A stretch of 64,000 nt of DNA from Leptodontidium sp. MPI-SDFR-AT-0119 (GCA_020726505.1 JAHLEZ010000010.1:620001-684000), one strand, 5' to 3'; shown: positions 12,248-25,585, counted from the first letter of the stretch. Numbers and translations are program-made. The notes: generated by a model not told the origin, from the sequence alone.

Positions 12248-12772
12248 TATATTTCTTGCTTCGAAAAACTCTTACTGGGGCTGGAGCGTCACCCAAAAGG
12301 TTTGTGAGGGGGGCTGATGAGGGGTTCTTTGTTTTTATTGGAGTTTATGTCAATGTTCTTGGCCTTAGTTCAACGACCTTGTGTACTACTCCCAGCAGGA
12401 ATAAATGTTACACGTCACTAGCTCTAGTGAGAACTTGGGAATGTAGCAACTAATCACTGGTGGCGTTACCAAGTCTTATCCCTTAATTGGCTCGAATATC
12501 TGATGTGTTTTTGGGCATTGTAAGGGATAGCCCCAACAATTAAGCTAGTCTCCCGCCGTTACATTTGCACAACCTGCCAGCTGAGACGGACCAGGTAAAT
12601 TTCAACAGTATCTTAACCATCCATTACACCGAGTCTTTGGCTTCAATGAGCTGTTCCGAACATCATTGGATCCTGCTGTTGCCAGTCCTGTGATTGCACA
12701 GTATCAACCGACCATGTCAGGGACAGGTCTAAGTGAAATAGTTTTCAGCCAACCTGCTTTCTATGGGTCTGT
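12248..12772. other. Convergent 3' region
   Basis: This lies between the ends of the secreted-protein gene and the MFS gene. No gene is apparent. Confidence 0.4.
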
Positions 12773-14706
12773 TCAGTCTTTCTTCGGCTCAACCTGTACT
12801 TGCATCTCAATATCACTGTCTCCTGCTATCCTTGTCTGGGGTTCGCTTGTGTTTGGAGACTTTACTTTCTCCTCCGGTCGAGTAAGTCCATTGTCTACGA
12901 TCAAAAGGCACAACGCCAGACAAATGCCCATGACGGGTAGCCAAAGTATGAACAGTGCTCTAGAAGCATCCATATATGCATCCAGGACTTGCTCTTTCTC
13001 AACACTTGACAAATTCGTCACATTCGGCACACTGAGAATCGTCGCCAATATGTCAGACTTCAAATCGAAAGAAACAGGCGGACTCGACGAATTGAGCGAC
13101 TTCTTCAAAGAGTGTGAGAATACAGCTGAGCATATGGCAAGCCCGAAAGACCCTCCCATTGCTCGAAGGAAATTTCGAGTGCTGATTACAACTGCTCGGT
13201 CTCGCTTTGCCGAGTGGGCTTGGAGAGCGACGAGACTGGGCTGGAAGGTGAAAACCTACTCCGGCTCCTTCGATGATCAAGAAGACGGCCATTTGCCAGC
13301 GAGGAGTTGCTCTGCTGAAAATAAGTAACAATCCGCTACCGAAAGTCCACAAGAGGTACCCTATCCAAATGACTTCTCCGTATCGTTTGAATCGAGATAT
13401 GTACTGCCCAGATCCAATCGAGAACATGGACAGACCAGCAACAAAAGGTATCGTGAGTGCAGCGGAGAGTATTGGTGAATAACCTCGCACGTTCTGATAG
13501 TATACAGGGAGATAATATAAATGCGAGTAGTAAACAATGCCGTGCAGAAAGTTCTGGAGAACAATCGCAGAGATAGCACGGTTTTTGAAGAGGTGTAATG
13601 GCATCATAGGCATGATGGCCCATTTCCATTCTGCAAGCAGGAATCCGGCCATACAGATGGTGCCAAGTACCAGCATGCAGATGACCATTGGACTGTTCCA
13701 GTTGAAGTAGATACCACCTCCTGAGATTGGAATGAGAAGAATCATAATTGCTGACGAGCTGAAGACGATTCCCCAGTAGTCGATTGCTCTGACTTTTGCA
13801 TTCATGTCACCATGAACCCGGCTCGGTGGGAGTGTAAAGAAGACCAAAACCCCTGCAACGGCAGCCAGAGGACATATACACCAGAAGAGAGCACGCCCTA
13901 GACAGTAGCACAAGTTAGAATATATACAAGAAGCTTTTCGGCACAAGTCCTGGAATCTATTTGGGCATTGAAGACTTCGGCCTTGACCTCACAAAGGGAG
14001 GAGCTGCACGCCGGTCTACTCACAAGTTGCAGTTTCAACTACTGCGGCGGCCAGAAACGGACCAATTGCATTTCCTAATCCAACGCAAGCTCCCAAGATC
14101 CCTTGGTATCTGACTTCTCATTAACTTTGCTTCATATAAATTTAGAGATGAGTACTTACTTTCCACGATTTTCCAAGCTGACGACGTCTGAAAGAATCAT
14201 CATTGCCAAAGCAGTGATCTAAAGTTCTAACTTAGCACCGATCTCTGAATCATTTCCGTGAAAATGGCAGGTCCTGATTCTGGGAATCATTTGGAGAAGG
14301 AGATTTAAGTGAGGTATCTTTGGGAATCACTTACACCTCCTGTTCCCACGCCCGCAATTCCCCGAAAGGCATATAATTGAGGCCCAGTCTTCGCAAAAGA
14401 ACACAGCAAATCTCCCAGAGAAAGCAATCCTACAGCAGAAAGGAATACCACCTTTCGACCAAAGATATCTGACAGTCTTCCATAGAGGACTTGGAAAACA
14501 GTATTGGCGATCAAACTCGATGTGCCGGCCCACGAGATTGTATTCGATGAGTTGAGATCTGTTCCGATGGTTGGCAGTGCTATACCCATGGAATTCTGAT
14601 CGATGAAAGCGACCAGTAATGCGAAAGCGAGTCCTAGCAAGACAATAATGAGTTGAGCTTTGGGGAGGATGTTAGTCTCAATCCGGACCAGCTCATTTTC
14701 ACTCAT
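12773..14706 (-). CDS. MFS drug:H+ antiporter (DHA2, 14-TM type), with one frameshift
   Basis: This encodes a major facilitator exporter of the 14-helix drug:proton antiporter group in the plasma membrane. Four exons run 14706-14335, 14218-14160, 14109-14024 and 13897-12773. Visible motifs are the motif A loop GRLSDIFGRK and the motif C helix GACVGLGNAIGPFLAAAVV. The summed exons are 1642 nt, one more than a multiple of three. The extra base is near 13250, where the reading GAGVGF must shift by one to continue as TFQPSLVALQAHSAKRDRA. With that base ignored the product would be 546 residues, normal for the family. Everything else is intact, so this is either a recent pseudogene or a sequencing indel. 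The substrate is unknown. Confidence 0.8.
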
Positions 14707-17548
14707 GGTTCTTATCCAAATTGGGATCTGAACAGCTGAATAATTGTATTGGTGATAGAGACAGAGCAGTGAGGCATTCTCGAAGCGTCTTTCTTGAAAG
14801 CGCGAAAGAAGACGATTTCCTCTAGGATTCAAACGGCAAAGTAAAGTTCATGATTAAAATAATGGAATTAAAGGTAAAGAAGAGAAGGGAAAAAGTCAAT
14901 CAAGGAAAGTGTGCAGGGGTATAGATTGGTGGCTGGCCGATTGCAGATCATCGAATTCAAGCATTTCGGCACGGAGTGGCAGGCTATCTGGAGGGTTTCC
15001 TAGCGGAACCTTGAAGCCAAACCAGAGCCTTTTTACAATGTCGCCAATCCAGGTCTTATCTTATTATTATTGGTTTACATAGCTATTGTCTCTTGGTTTT
15101 GTGGTCCGTCAAATCGATTCTATCTCTGCTTTTGTTTCCTGTATTACCTTCGTTGTCTGCGATGCTGAAGAATCTCTTCCTTCGGAAGTCCGCCACCCCA
15201 CTTTTGGATCTCCGATTACGGAAACTGAGCATTACGGTAGATAGAAACGGATGAGGAGAGAATGCGGGTATATTCTTCCGAAGACATGGGAGTTGCAGTG
15301 GCCTGCTTTGAGGCAATATGAAATGTCGGGTTACATTCTTCTTTATGATCTACTGCAGAACAGGTGGCAGATTCGAGAGGGTTGGTGGGGGTCAACCTCG
15401 CTTATTCGCCCCTTTTCATTGTTGACATGCTTGATGTTGTAAATTCCGGGAGCACTGTTTAACATTCCATGTGTTAAATTCATACTACTAAAAATAACTT
15501 TGCCGGTTGGATTGTTTGCAATTTGAGCTGCTTGAAAAATTCGGATATTCTATCTTGGCTTATGGTCTCGCTCAACCTAGATGATTTTGATGGCTGAGAT
15601 ACACACTGACTGTTCTGCTTCTGCTTTGCCTGCCACTTCTTCATCACAAGAGCTGCTCTATTGATACTTCCTCTCAAAATACGCTGTGAACAATCCTTAC
15701 CACCTTCCTCATCTGCATTTCTAGCGATGTTTCTTAATCGAACGTCTCCCATTATCATAATTCAATCGAATGATTCCTTCTAGCCCAAGTCTGTCATCCC
15801 AGCGCCAGAGAGACTGGTGCATGTCCACCAACAGCTGGATCCTCAGCCTCCAAGATATTGTCAGCAAATGCAGTGCGACGACCAGGGTTGGACACATACA
15901 ACCCACGGCCCATCGTGGTCCCCAAGAAGGGGAACCGCTCCTCTGTGCTTGGGCAAAGAATCTTGTGCCACCCAGTGCGATATCTGGAACGCGGGATGGA
16001 TGACATTAGCTAGCTAGATTAGCCTTGCATACGAAGTGCATTTCTATGCTAAGAGCTCTTCATCGTTCACTGACAGCTGGCTCGAAACTCTATCGCTAAA
16101 TGTATCTGGAACAAAACTTGATGTCTGAATATGTCCGCAAAAAAAAAGCGGGGGGGGGGGGAGACTTACTAAGCTCATCTGGCATCGGGCTTTTGTCGAG
16201 ATAAGCCTGAAAGGGGAGAAATTCGAAGTCAGTTGCCGATTTCGTACCATGTTCTCAAGTCACGGTTCATTGCGCACTTCACCCAAAACACTGGCGGCAG
16301 GGATCTACTTCAGTAATTGGGACTTACCAGAGCTTCCATATCGGGGAGTTCTGCGGCTGTGAATCCCCTGACTCGCATTCGCTGCGCCTTTTCATGTTCC
16401 AATTTTCTCGCCAGCATGTTTTGTGACTCTGTAGCTGTCGCTCCGACTTTCGGGTTCGGTAAAGGCAGAGGCCGCCTTTGACAGTATTTCTGAGATGGTC
16501 CTCAACCAAACCTCCTTCATTAATTCTAGGGCCTATGTACTGTTGTGACATTAGCTCCAACAGCGAACAGCAGAATATAAAAAGTAGAGTGATAGTTTTA
16601 ATCTAATGGTTTCATCTGCGGGACGTGGAAGTCCTTTTTTAGAAAAGTATAAGTCATTCACATACATGACAGTATATTTTCGCGACATCAGTCTAGTTTG
16701 CCACTCGGGCTTGTATCTTGGCTGCTAGATGCGTTAGAGTACTACTATCTTGCGAATCTTGAACAGAAGGGAAGGAAGCTGACATTTTGATATATTGAAT
16801 ACTGGAAGCTGAAGCTACAGGAGGCAATCGAGGAAGAACTGGACACTTCAAGTTCGCAAGCTTGATGGTTGATTTGATAGGAAATATTGTGAAGGCAGAA
16901 AATCGAGACAAAGAAGCAAGTGTGTTGAACAGTTCTGTGTTGGGAATGCGGCAACTTTCAATTGCATGTGTAGGACAAAGAAAGTGAAATAATGGTCTCA
17001 CATGAAACATCAGGTTATAATTCAAAAATTTGAGCTTCATTTCTGTCAAGAACTAAGAATACATGATTGTGTAATCCCTGCTTCACCTCCCATCTTACGC
17101 GCCCGTCGAGCTTGTTGTTTTTGATACTGGTGTGATATCGTGATCGCTGATTGGGATGGTACCACCACCTTTAAAATTTGTGGCATCACATCAGTCGAGT
17201 TTGTCATTTTGATATTGACGTACGAGTTGCCTTACTCGAAGTGTATCGTCATATGTCGATGTAGTTGTGGCTTGCCTCAAGTTGACGGGGTCGGTCCTTG
17301 GCCGGTTTGTAGTTTCTTGTCTAATGTTCCACCGGGGTCGATGTTGGCTTTTTTGGTTGAAGATTGCGCCTAATGTGAGTTGTGCAAAAGGTTGATTGCT
17401 GGCTTGTAGCCATAAGTGTGGTGACTGTGCTCCTGGGTTGCCTAAGTCTGGTATCCTAACACAATCACGTGAGTTCAAGATCAATTAAAGGGGATGACAA
17501 CACCAGATTTTAACCTTGATGGACATCCAGGGTGACTCATACTTACGT
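14707..17548. other. Gene-poor region with G12 tract
   Basis: Nearly 3 kb without a supportable gene. Short frames at 15083-15316, 15480-15758 and 16693-17049 on the minus strand show no known domain. An A9-GC-G12 tract lies at about 16139-16161. The base composition looks like ordinary intergenic sequence. Confidence 0.4.
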
Positions 17549-17857
17549 TTAGAGCTCCAGTCGATGGCGCAAAATCTTGCTCAATTTATTTTTGAGCTTG
17601 TTGGCGAAATTCTGGATGTTCTTCTCGGCTGTTGAAATTGTGGGCTTGAAGTTTGCCCTCACCAATTCCTCGTCGACGAGGGCTTCGAACTGCTCGGGGT
17701 CGCAGACATCTCGCATGTAGTAGAGTTTTGATTCAGCTGCTTCTCGTTGATGGGCTGCGAATGAATTGGATGATTCGGTGGATGTGCTGTTGCTGGCGTG
17801 ATTGAGGGCAGCAGCCGACATGGTGATGACCATGTTAGGCGAGATTGAGTAAGCCAT
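17549..17857 (-). CDS. Hypothetical protein, 102 aa
   Basis: I do not recognise this gene. It is a single 102-residue frame with a plausible structure: a polar N-terminal third, then an amphipathic, charged C-terminal region (EQFEALVDEELVRAN, then NIQNFANKLKNKLSKILR) that could form helices. A TATATA-like element lies about 25-30 bases upstream of the start on the minus strand. A GTAAGT donor-like sequence lies just past the stop, so an intron in the 3' region or a different exon structure is possible. There is no signal peptide. Whether it is expressed is uncertain. Confidence 0.35.
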   Translation of the reverse strand: MAYSISPNMVITMSAAALNHASNSTSTESSNSFAAHQREAAESKLYYMRDVCDPEQFEALVDEELVRANFKPTISTAEKNIQNFANKLKNKLSKILRHRLEL

Positions 17858-18659
17858 TGTTGTTGATTGGTATTGATATGGTATATATGATTAAAAGCCA
17901 GGCAGGTAGAAGATGAGAAGTGATTGTAATGAGAAAGAGAAAAGGACGGCTGGGGAAATTAATTTATATTAGTGGGATGGTGCAGAAGTTTGGCACTCTT
18001 GTTCAGTCCAAATGGTAATGAAGCTGATGTAATGGTATCGTGACTCGGTGTAAGTGCAACTAACTATTCAGACTGACGCTAATAACATCATTAGGCCCTA
18101 AATAGTCACGTAGAGGCTAGTAAGCACTAGCAATAACGCACAAATAAATGATAACTAGTTGACTAAGTAGTCAAAAAGCGACCCGAACAAGCCCACAATA
18201 ACAGCATCCTAGATATTTGTCCTTTGCTGGACATGGCATTTCAGCCGTGCCCAAGAAAATAAACCACGATATGTTGGGTTGTCTGGAGAGCACTTCTCTG
18301 GGACAGCGCAACTGAGGTGCTACAACCAGAATGGAACCAATAACTATGTTGACTGCTGATTGACTGTGTTCTGGGGGGGGGGGACTTGAGAGTATTTTCG
18401 TAAGATAACAAATACACCATGGGAAAGTAGCACGAGATGCTGAAGAGATGGAACGGAGCCAAGAAAGACCCCAGCGAAAGAAAGCTAACGGAAGCCGTGT
18501 CTTGTTCAAGGCCTCTCAAGTTTGTCGTTGCAAGAAATATCTCCTCAGGTTGACAAACAGATCGCAAATCAACTCATACTGACAAAATTACAACTGTACT
18601 TTGCGGCTGGCAGAACACGCGTATATTGACAGAACTTATGTACATACAAACCATCGAAT
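17858..18659. other. Intergenic with G11 tract
   Basis: This lies between the hypothetical gene and the end of the NDUFS3 gene. A run of eleven G bases lies at 18373-18383. No gene is apparent. Confidence 0.4.
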
Positions 18660-19647
18660 CTATTTCTTTGGTTCCTCCTTCTTTTCTTCGGGCTTCGCTG
18701 TTGGCAGTTTGAACGTCTCGGGTTTTCTGTCGACTCCAGGTCCGACTTGCTGTTTGAGGTTAGTCGAGAAATTACATACGATGGACAATGTCTACATACC
18801 TCCCATGCCGCTGTTCCACCCTCGAAATTTCTGAAGGCTTGTGTCAACTCCAGAGGCTCCACCACAATTCGCTTCTTTTCCTCATCGTATCGGATTTCGG
18901 TGTATCCTGTCAGAGGGAAATCCTTTCTCAACGGATGCCCATCAAAGCCGTAGTCGGTCATAATTCTTCGAAGATCTGGGTGGCCAACAAAGAAAACCCC
19001 GAACATATCATAGACTTCCCGCTCGTACCAGTTCGCCCCGTCATACAGATCTGTAATACTTGGGACAGGAGATGCCTCGTCTGCGTAGGTCTTGACGCGG
19101 ATTCTGGAGTTGTGGCGGACGCTCAAGAGATTGTAAACGACCTCAAATCGCTGGTCTCGAGTCGGGAAGTCAACAGCGGTGATATCAGAAACCTGGGTGA
19201 ACTCGGCTGCAGTATTGTCTACAAAATATTAGCTACCAAAACCTCTGTAAGGAATTTCAGGCAGGGCATACATTTGAGAAACGAGAAGACTGGAGTGACA
19301 CCAGCAGGCGAGATGTAGATCACCAGCTCGTCCTTCCAAACCGAGAATTGCTGGATGTACTTTGGGAGACACCCCATGAGCCACGATCCGTACCGATGCA
19401 GGTCATCTGCCTTGGAGGCATACTTGTCGGCAGGATTGACTATGGGAGCTTGAAGCCCTCCTGGTGGATCGGGAGCTCTCTGAGCGTGTCGCATGTTGGG
19501 GGTATCTGAAGAGACAACGACCTGAGTATTTTGGGTAGAGGAGAAAGCCCGAACGGCGGCGCGGGCATCATTACGACGTGCCAGAACAGTCCAGCTGGAC
19601 CGCAGAGCTGAAGCCAGCGCCCTCGAGTTCGATACCCTCATAGCCAT
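18660..19647 (-). CDS. nuo-30.4: NADH:ubiquinone oxidoreductase 30 kDa subunit (NDUFS3/NuoC)
   Basis: This is a core subunit of mitochondrial complex I, in the hydrophilic arm near the quinone-binding region. Three exons, 19647-19272, 19218-18800 and 18749-18660, give 294 residues. The N-terminus ([17 protein letters not shown]) is a mitochondrial presequence. The family signature is complete: [20 protein letters not shown], then [27 protein letters not shown] and [15 protein letters not shown]. The short third exon supplies a Lys/Glu-rich tail ([11 protein letters not shown]). The gene is divergent from NOT4 and appears intact. Confidence 0.95.
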
Positions 19648-20075
19648 GGCTGATTTCGTGGTGTAGGGTTGCCAATTGCTGAGGGAGGGAGACTGAAAGC
19701 ATCACCAAGCATCAATCGTGGAGGACCTGGACATTGCGGTATTCCGTTCTGGGACTAGCGTCTTAAATACCGCTAATCTCACTTGGGCTCTAGCGCTGGT
19801 CGACTGACCCTTCGACGATTCTCTCGAATCCGCCAGTTTCCTCCCGTCCCCTTCCAACCCCATCCAGTGGCAGCTTTGGTCTACGCCCTCTTAATATCTG
19901 CGATACTCTCTCATACATACCTTCAAAGATAGGACATCTCGAATAGCGACTCCGAGTCTATCTAGCCGTCAAGCGCGTCCCTAACAAGCTCTGCGCGCCC
20001 CATCCGCCATCAATATTTTCATCCTTCCGACGCCACAACGACCGGCTCCCTTCAGCACGTCGCTGCTACTCCAAT
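19648..20075. promoter_or_regulatory. Shared bidirectional promoter of NDUFS3 and NOT4
   Basis: Only 428 bases separate the two start codons, which face away from each other. The stretch is pyrimidine-rich (CT-rich on the NOT4 side) and must hold both promoters and leaders. I could not assign individual factor sites. Confidence 0.6.
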
Positions 20076-23000
20076 ATGGCCCCTCACGATGTCATTATCG
20101 ATGATGATGAGGACTGCTGGTTTGTGCCCTCACCTTGTTCCCCCTGATATCTCCTACCTGGCCTGCATCAACAAGCTCACCGTCATATCCAGTCCCCTCT
20201 GCGTTGAAGAGTTCGACCTCTCAGACAAGAACTTCCGACCCTGTCCTTGCGGATACCAGGTGAGTCTTCAGCAGCATATACTGTTCTACTACAGCTTCAT
20301 CTAACGTCAACCTCCAGGTCTGCCAGTTTTGCTTCAACAACATCAAGACCAATATGAACGGGCTATGTCCAGCATGCCGAAGACCTTATGACGAGAAGAC
20401 AATAGAATGGAAAGTGGTTACACCAGAAGAGTAGGGGATATTCCATACCGCGGCGGTGTCAAACGCTAACGACCTATTTAGAGTAGCACAGTTTAAGGCC
20501 AACGTACAGAAGAACGCGAAAAGAAAGCAAGAGCAACGACAAAAGGAGGCCCAGAAGCGCGAGGTCGAAAGTCTTAATAGGAAGCATCTGTCTGGTCTCC
20601 GAGTTGTGCAGAAAAACCTCGTCTATGTTGTTGGCTTAAGTCCGAACATTGCAGAAAAGGAGATCCTCGAAACCCTGCGAGGGGATAAGTACTTTGGTCA
20701 ATATGGGAAGATAATCAAGATCGTCGTTAGCAACAAGAAGGACTCAGGGGCAAACGGACAACCGCAATCCCTTGGAGTTTATGTTACCTTTGCCCGAAAG
20801 GAGGATGCTGCCAGGTGCATTGCAGCCGTCAACGGTTCGCAAAATGGCGATCGAGTCCTTCGAGCGCAACTCGGAACCACGAAGTATTGCTCAGCCTACT
20901 TGCGCAACGAAACTTGTACAAACAAGAACTGCATGTTTCTCCACGAACCTGGTGACAACGACGACAGTTATTCCCGACAAGATTTATCTTCCATCAACAG
21001 CGTCAACACTCAACGGCCGCTTCCAGTTATGGCCTCGTCTTCATCAAGTTCCCGGCAAGTTTCTCAGATTCAAGCACAAGCACCAATTCAACAAGCCCAA
21101 CCGATTGCAGCTGCTACCCAGCCGATGATGCGAGACAACAGTAAGGATGGATCTGAGAGTGGCGATGGCTCAGCTCTTCCATCCTCAGCAAGTTGGGCGC
21201 ATCGAGGCGTGCAAGAGCGCAGCAGAAGAGGCAGTCAAGCAACTAGTGGTGCAGCATCTAGTCCAGCCGTTTCTCAAGCCGTGCCAGCAAAATCAGAAGC
21301 GGTAGAAGAGACTCAGCAAGAACAATCACCTCAGATCTCAAACGCTTTCCCATCGTCAGATACTGTCTCATCAAACGATCCGGTGGTACCCGAGCGAGAT
21401 CCTCTGCTGGTAGATATTCTGAGAGCCATCAACTCATCGGATGTCTCCTTTTCGAGATCGAGCAGCTCGGAAGTAGAAGCCGGAATATTTTCTACCTTCC
21501 CGCCTCTCTTCGACGATTGCGGTGGCGAGAAAAGAAGAGCCATGCGGGACCGACAGGAAGAGGCCAGGCTTCATCTGGAGCAAGACTCGCAGGCTGACTT
21601 GCAGTCTATTGCAGAGCCCATGGAAGAGGAGGCCCCGGAGAGTGGAAGCTTGCAACTCGGAGGAGAACCCGAGGATAGAGATACGGGCCGAGAAGGAAGC
21701 ATTCCCCAAAACTACCACAACCAACGACGCCCAAGTTCGCAAGCTCCTATCCACCGTGGATCAAATGGGGGCCCTTTTGGACCAAGTCTTTCACAGAATT
21801 TCCAGCTTCAGAACATAGGCAGTTTGAGCTCTATTAACGGACGTACCTTGACCGCACATCAACAGAACCAGCTCGCCATGTTGAAGTCTACGCAAGCTCA
21901 AGCAGGATTCATGGACCAATATCCACCTGGAATGGGGAACCTTAGCCAGGGAGCCAGCCTTTTCCAACAGCAAGGTCACAACAGACAATCGTCCCGGTAT
22001 AATTTTGCCAATGATGGATCATCGACTTCGTCCTCAGTGAAGCCATCTGCCAACCCAAAACTAATGGCTCAACAGTCTTCTATGATGCCATCTGTCAACC
22101 ACGGAAGCCAATTTTATGGATCCTCTATGCCGGGGCCACCTCCAGGACTGAAATCTACAGCAACACCACCAATTGGAGGGATGTTTGGGCAAGGTCATGC
22201 GTTCGGTGGATCGATGGGTGGCAGCTCAATTTTTGGGGGTATTGCGAAGGGCAATAGCAGTGAATTCTTGCGAGATATGCTTGATAGGGGAGGTCGTGTT
22301 AATACGGGCGGTCAGTCGCATGATACAGGCAAGCGTGAGTACAACTTTTCTCCTAATTTTCTTCAACAATACCCATCTGCCTCCTCCACTCCAGCTCCTG
22401 CTTCAGGCTTCCTGGCATCGCTCTACGGTCCTCAGACTGGAGCATTCCAAGACTTCGGTCAAAAGCAGAAGAAGAAGGGAAAGAAGCACAGACATGCTAA
22501 CACTTCCTCCTCTGGGGGAGGTGGAATAGTCGATCTTCCAGACCCGAGTATCTTGCAAGCGAGAATGCTCCACCAGCAACAGAGCAATGCCGGAGTCGGG
22601 CAGGGACTGTTTGGTGGCCAGGCTCAAGGTGGGTACAATCCAAACATGATGTATAGCAATGGATTCTCTCGATGGTAGATATAGCGGGACGGCAGGCGTT
22701 TTTATTTGCAGGAGATTTTAGATCTTGCTTTTCTTTGGGGGGCGTTGGCAAAGACCCTTTAAAGGGCGCTGCATTACTGGCCAGCATATCTGTTTTTAGC
22801 GAGCATGGTTGATCTCCCAAGATGGAAGCTTCGGCTGCTCTGGCGTTGGGGAGCTATTGGAAATGAGGGGACCTCATGGATTTGCTTTCTTTCTTTGTGT
22901 TGATTCATTGGGCATCACGGCCTTTGGCACTGGCACACATGGCGGACTGGCACAATACTTCATCGGGGCTCCATCATCGTCTTCGTCTCGGGTACCTTCT

Positions 23001-25585
23001 CATGTACGTTAATTCCCCAAATCCAGGCCTCAGCAATGGCTGGTAAAATGTAGCATTCTCACACATTTTGTGCCCTCAGTACCTTCTTTGGTTCGAAGAC
23101 GATGATGGGACCCGTGACGTGACGTTGTGTTAGGACCTGGCAGCCGATGTTCTACAATCGAGTTGCTTTACTCCTAGGGCGTACTTTGTTTCGAGCAGTT
23201 GAGTATATTTGCTAACACATACACGCAGATGACCAAGGGCTTCCTTCTCTCGACGAAGCTACTTCCTCAGTAGATGCACTTGTTGCTGATGATGATTCTA
23301 TCCCTCCTAGCCTGAGCAACTCGAACCACGTGTCTCGTTCTTCGACTCCCTCTATTCCTCCCGGTTTCAGTGCACCTCACGCGCATCCAGCACCCTCGAT
23401 TCGCGAAGAACCGATCGCAAAGGTGCCGTCTCGTTTTGTACCAACATCTGCACCATTTACACCAAGTCGTGTCTCTGCCATTCCACGGGTCGCTACCCCT
23501 CTGTCTATGGTATCCGTTCCTGCAACTCCGCAGAGCGCTTCTAAGCCCAAGGTGATCGCGTCGACTTCGCAGGCTAAGCACGATGTCAAGACACTTGCCA
23601 CAAACACTGGACTTTCAAAGGCTATTGCCACACAGGCGTCACAAGCTACTCTTCAGTCCGAAGACTTTCCTGCTTTGGACAGCGGTAAAGGCAAGGCCCC
23701 AGCCACACCAAGTAAACCTGCCGCCCACGCAAAGACTGGGGCATCCGCGAAGGCGAGCAGAAAGCAGTCGAACGCTCAGCCTGCATCTGTTCCAGCTGCC
23801 CCCGAAACTTCAGTCAAGATCCCCGAGAAGCGCTCTACCCAGACTCTAAACATTTCGGTGCCTACAAAACCCCCTGCGAAGGTAGCAGCAGCCGACAAGC
23901 CCACAGTTGTGAAATCGGAATCCACATCATCTGCATTTCCTCCGCTGCCATTGAGCACACCTGGAGCAGCAGTTCAATCCCCGCTTACGCGAGCTGCTCC
24001 GAAGACTCTGCGACTCACATCAACGCCAAAGACAGAAAATCCTCCAGCTGGCAGCGCAACACCTTCGTCCGTAACGTCTATGTTCCCGCCTAATTTGATC
24101 CCCTCTCGACAGCCCAGTCTAGTTTCTGTTTCTAGACTCGATCGTCCTGGCACTCCGTCGAGTGAGATCATCTCTGACAATGCTTCGATCACTTCAGCGT
24201 CAATGTCAAGGGCGAGCTCCCCACCGCCATCCAAGGTTGGCTCCGCACCTGTACGGATGACAACAAAGAGCATGCAGAAGAAGCAGCGACGGGAGATCCA
24301 AAAGGAAAAGGAGAGGAGCGAGTTGGAGGCTCTTGCAAACAAAGTCGAACCTGAACCAGAGATAGCTCCTATCATGGGACGAAAGAAGAAGCAAAAGAAG
24401 GAGCCAAAGGAACGTGCAATACACAGTGCAGCAGGTGGTTCAACGCCTATCGCCAGCAGACCTCAATCTCCGAGTCCGGTAGACACCGTACCCGAGGAAC
24501 AAACCCCCAAGTCAGCAGTTATCGAGCAAGCTACCCAGGCCTCGCAGAAGGGAAGCCCCATCGAGCCCGAAACCAGCAAATTCTCCCGGCAGGAATCTAA
24601 AAGTAAAGGGAAGGCTAAAGTGCAACCTACTGTATCACCAGAGCCTACTCCTCCCGCGCCAGAAGTGGAGGATGAGGTGACCGAGAAGCCCATTCCTACT
24701 CCTGCAATGGTGTTCCAGGAGCTTCTTGCAGAGGGTGTCATAGGCGATACAAACAGCCTCTCCTTGCTCAAGAATCCAGCTGTGACCCACCGATTTGAGA
24801 CTCCAATCGATCCCCAGAGCATTAACCAAAAGCTTACGATCTCCCCCGAGGACAGAGCAGCGCTCCTTGCTGGAACACCGGTGCAAAAAGTAGCAGAAGG
24901 ACCAAACAGAATCATGTTGACACCGAACGGTGATTGCATCCGCAATCTCACACCCGAAGAGGAACAGAAGTATCTTGAGCTGCAAACTCGCATTGCTGTT
25001 GAATACGGACCTACCTCTTTCATCTCCGCGAAGCATCACGCGAGCAACGGATTCGCCCTCATCGGAGGTCGCGCTGTCCCGAATGGCCCTCCATCTTTCT
25101 TCCCGGTTTCCAACAATGGTACTCCAGTCATGGATCCAGTGAGCAAGATCCAGCGTGATGAAGCTCTCAGCTACATCAATCAATACGTGCTTCCTTCCCT
25201 GTCAACTAACTCTCAGTTGGAGAAGGCACTGAACGCCAATGCTCTGGACAGCGAGATCATTCGCTCTGAGAACGGAGCAACATGGTCATCCTGGGGTAGC
25301 GACTCCAATGCTCCTCGCCCGGAAGCCGGACACGAAGGCAGCTACAACGCTTCTAATCGTGAAGGCATGATCGCCACCGGTCTCGAGCACATGACGGCTC
25401 ACTTCGCGATCGGCAACGGCGGAGAGCTCAACCGCGGACAACCACTCGGCAACGTCTCTCTACTCAGTCTATCCGAAAGCGAGGGTGCGATGCAACTAGC
25501 CCGCAAAGAGACAGAGGGTCTTGAGAAGAAGCTGAATGCTTTGATCAAGAAGAATAGGAGATTGCTGTTACCGGGTGGGCATTGA
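20076..25585 (+). CDS. NOT4: CCR4-NOT subunit Not4, RING E3 ubiquitin ligase, long fungal form
   Basis: Not4 is the RING ubiquitin ligase of the CCR4-NOT complex, acting in mRNA decay and co-translational quality control. Exons are 20076-20119, 20193-20259, 20318-20430, 20482-22628 and 23229-25585, closing in phase to 1575 residues. The C4C4 RING is seen in CCPLCVEEFDL, PCPCGYQVCQFCFNN and GLCPACRRPY. An RRM follows near residue 120 (LVYVVGLSPN), then a CCCH zinc finger (KYCSAYLRNETC, then CMFLH). The rest is long, disordered and Ser/Gln/Pro-rich, with EDFPALDS and a conserved end (LEKKLNALIKKNRRLL). The last intron, 22629-23228, is about 600 nt with a GTGGGT donor and a GCTAAC branch. If retained, reading ends at a TAG at 22676-22678 (822 aa-class short form). 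No start codon suits the last exon as a separate gene. Confidence 0.85.

Noticed and set aside
16693..17049. 118-residue minus-strand frame with an intron-like GTGAG...AG segment
   Set aside because: No conserved motif and no convincing start or downstream exon.
23330..25585. Separate gene for the Ser/Pro-rich 750-residue frame after NOT4
   Set aside because: It lacks an ATG start, is preceded by a GCTAAC...CAG acceptor, and joins in phase to the NOT4 exon ending at 22628.
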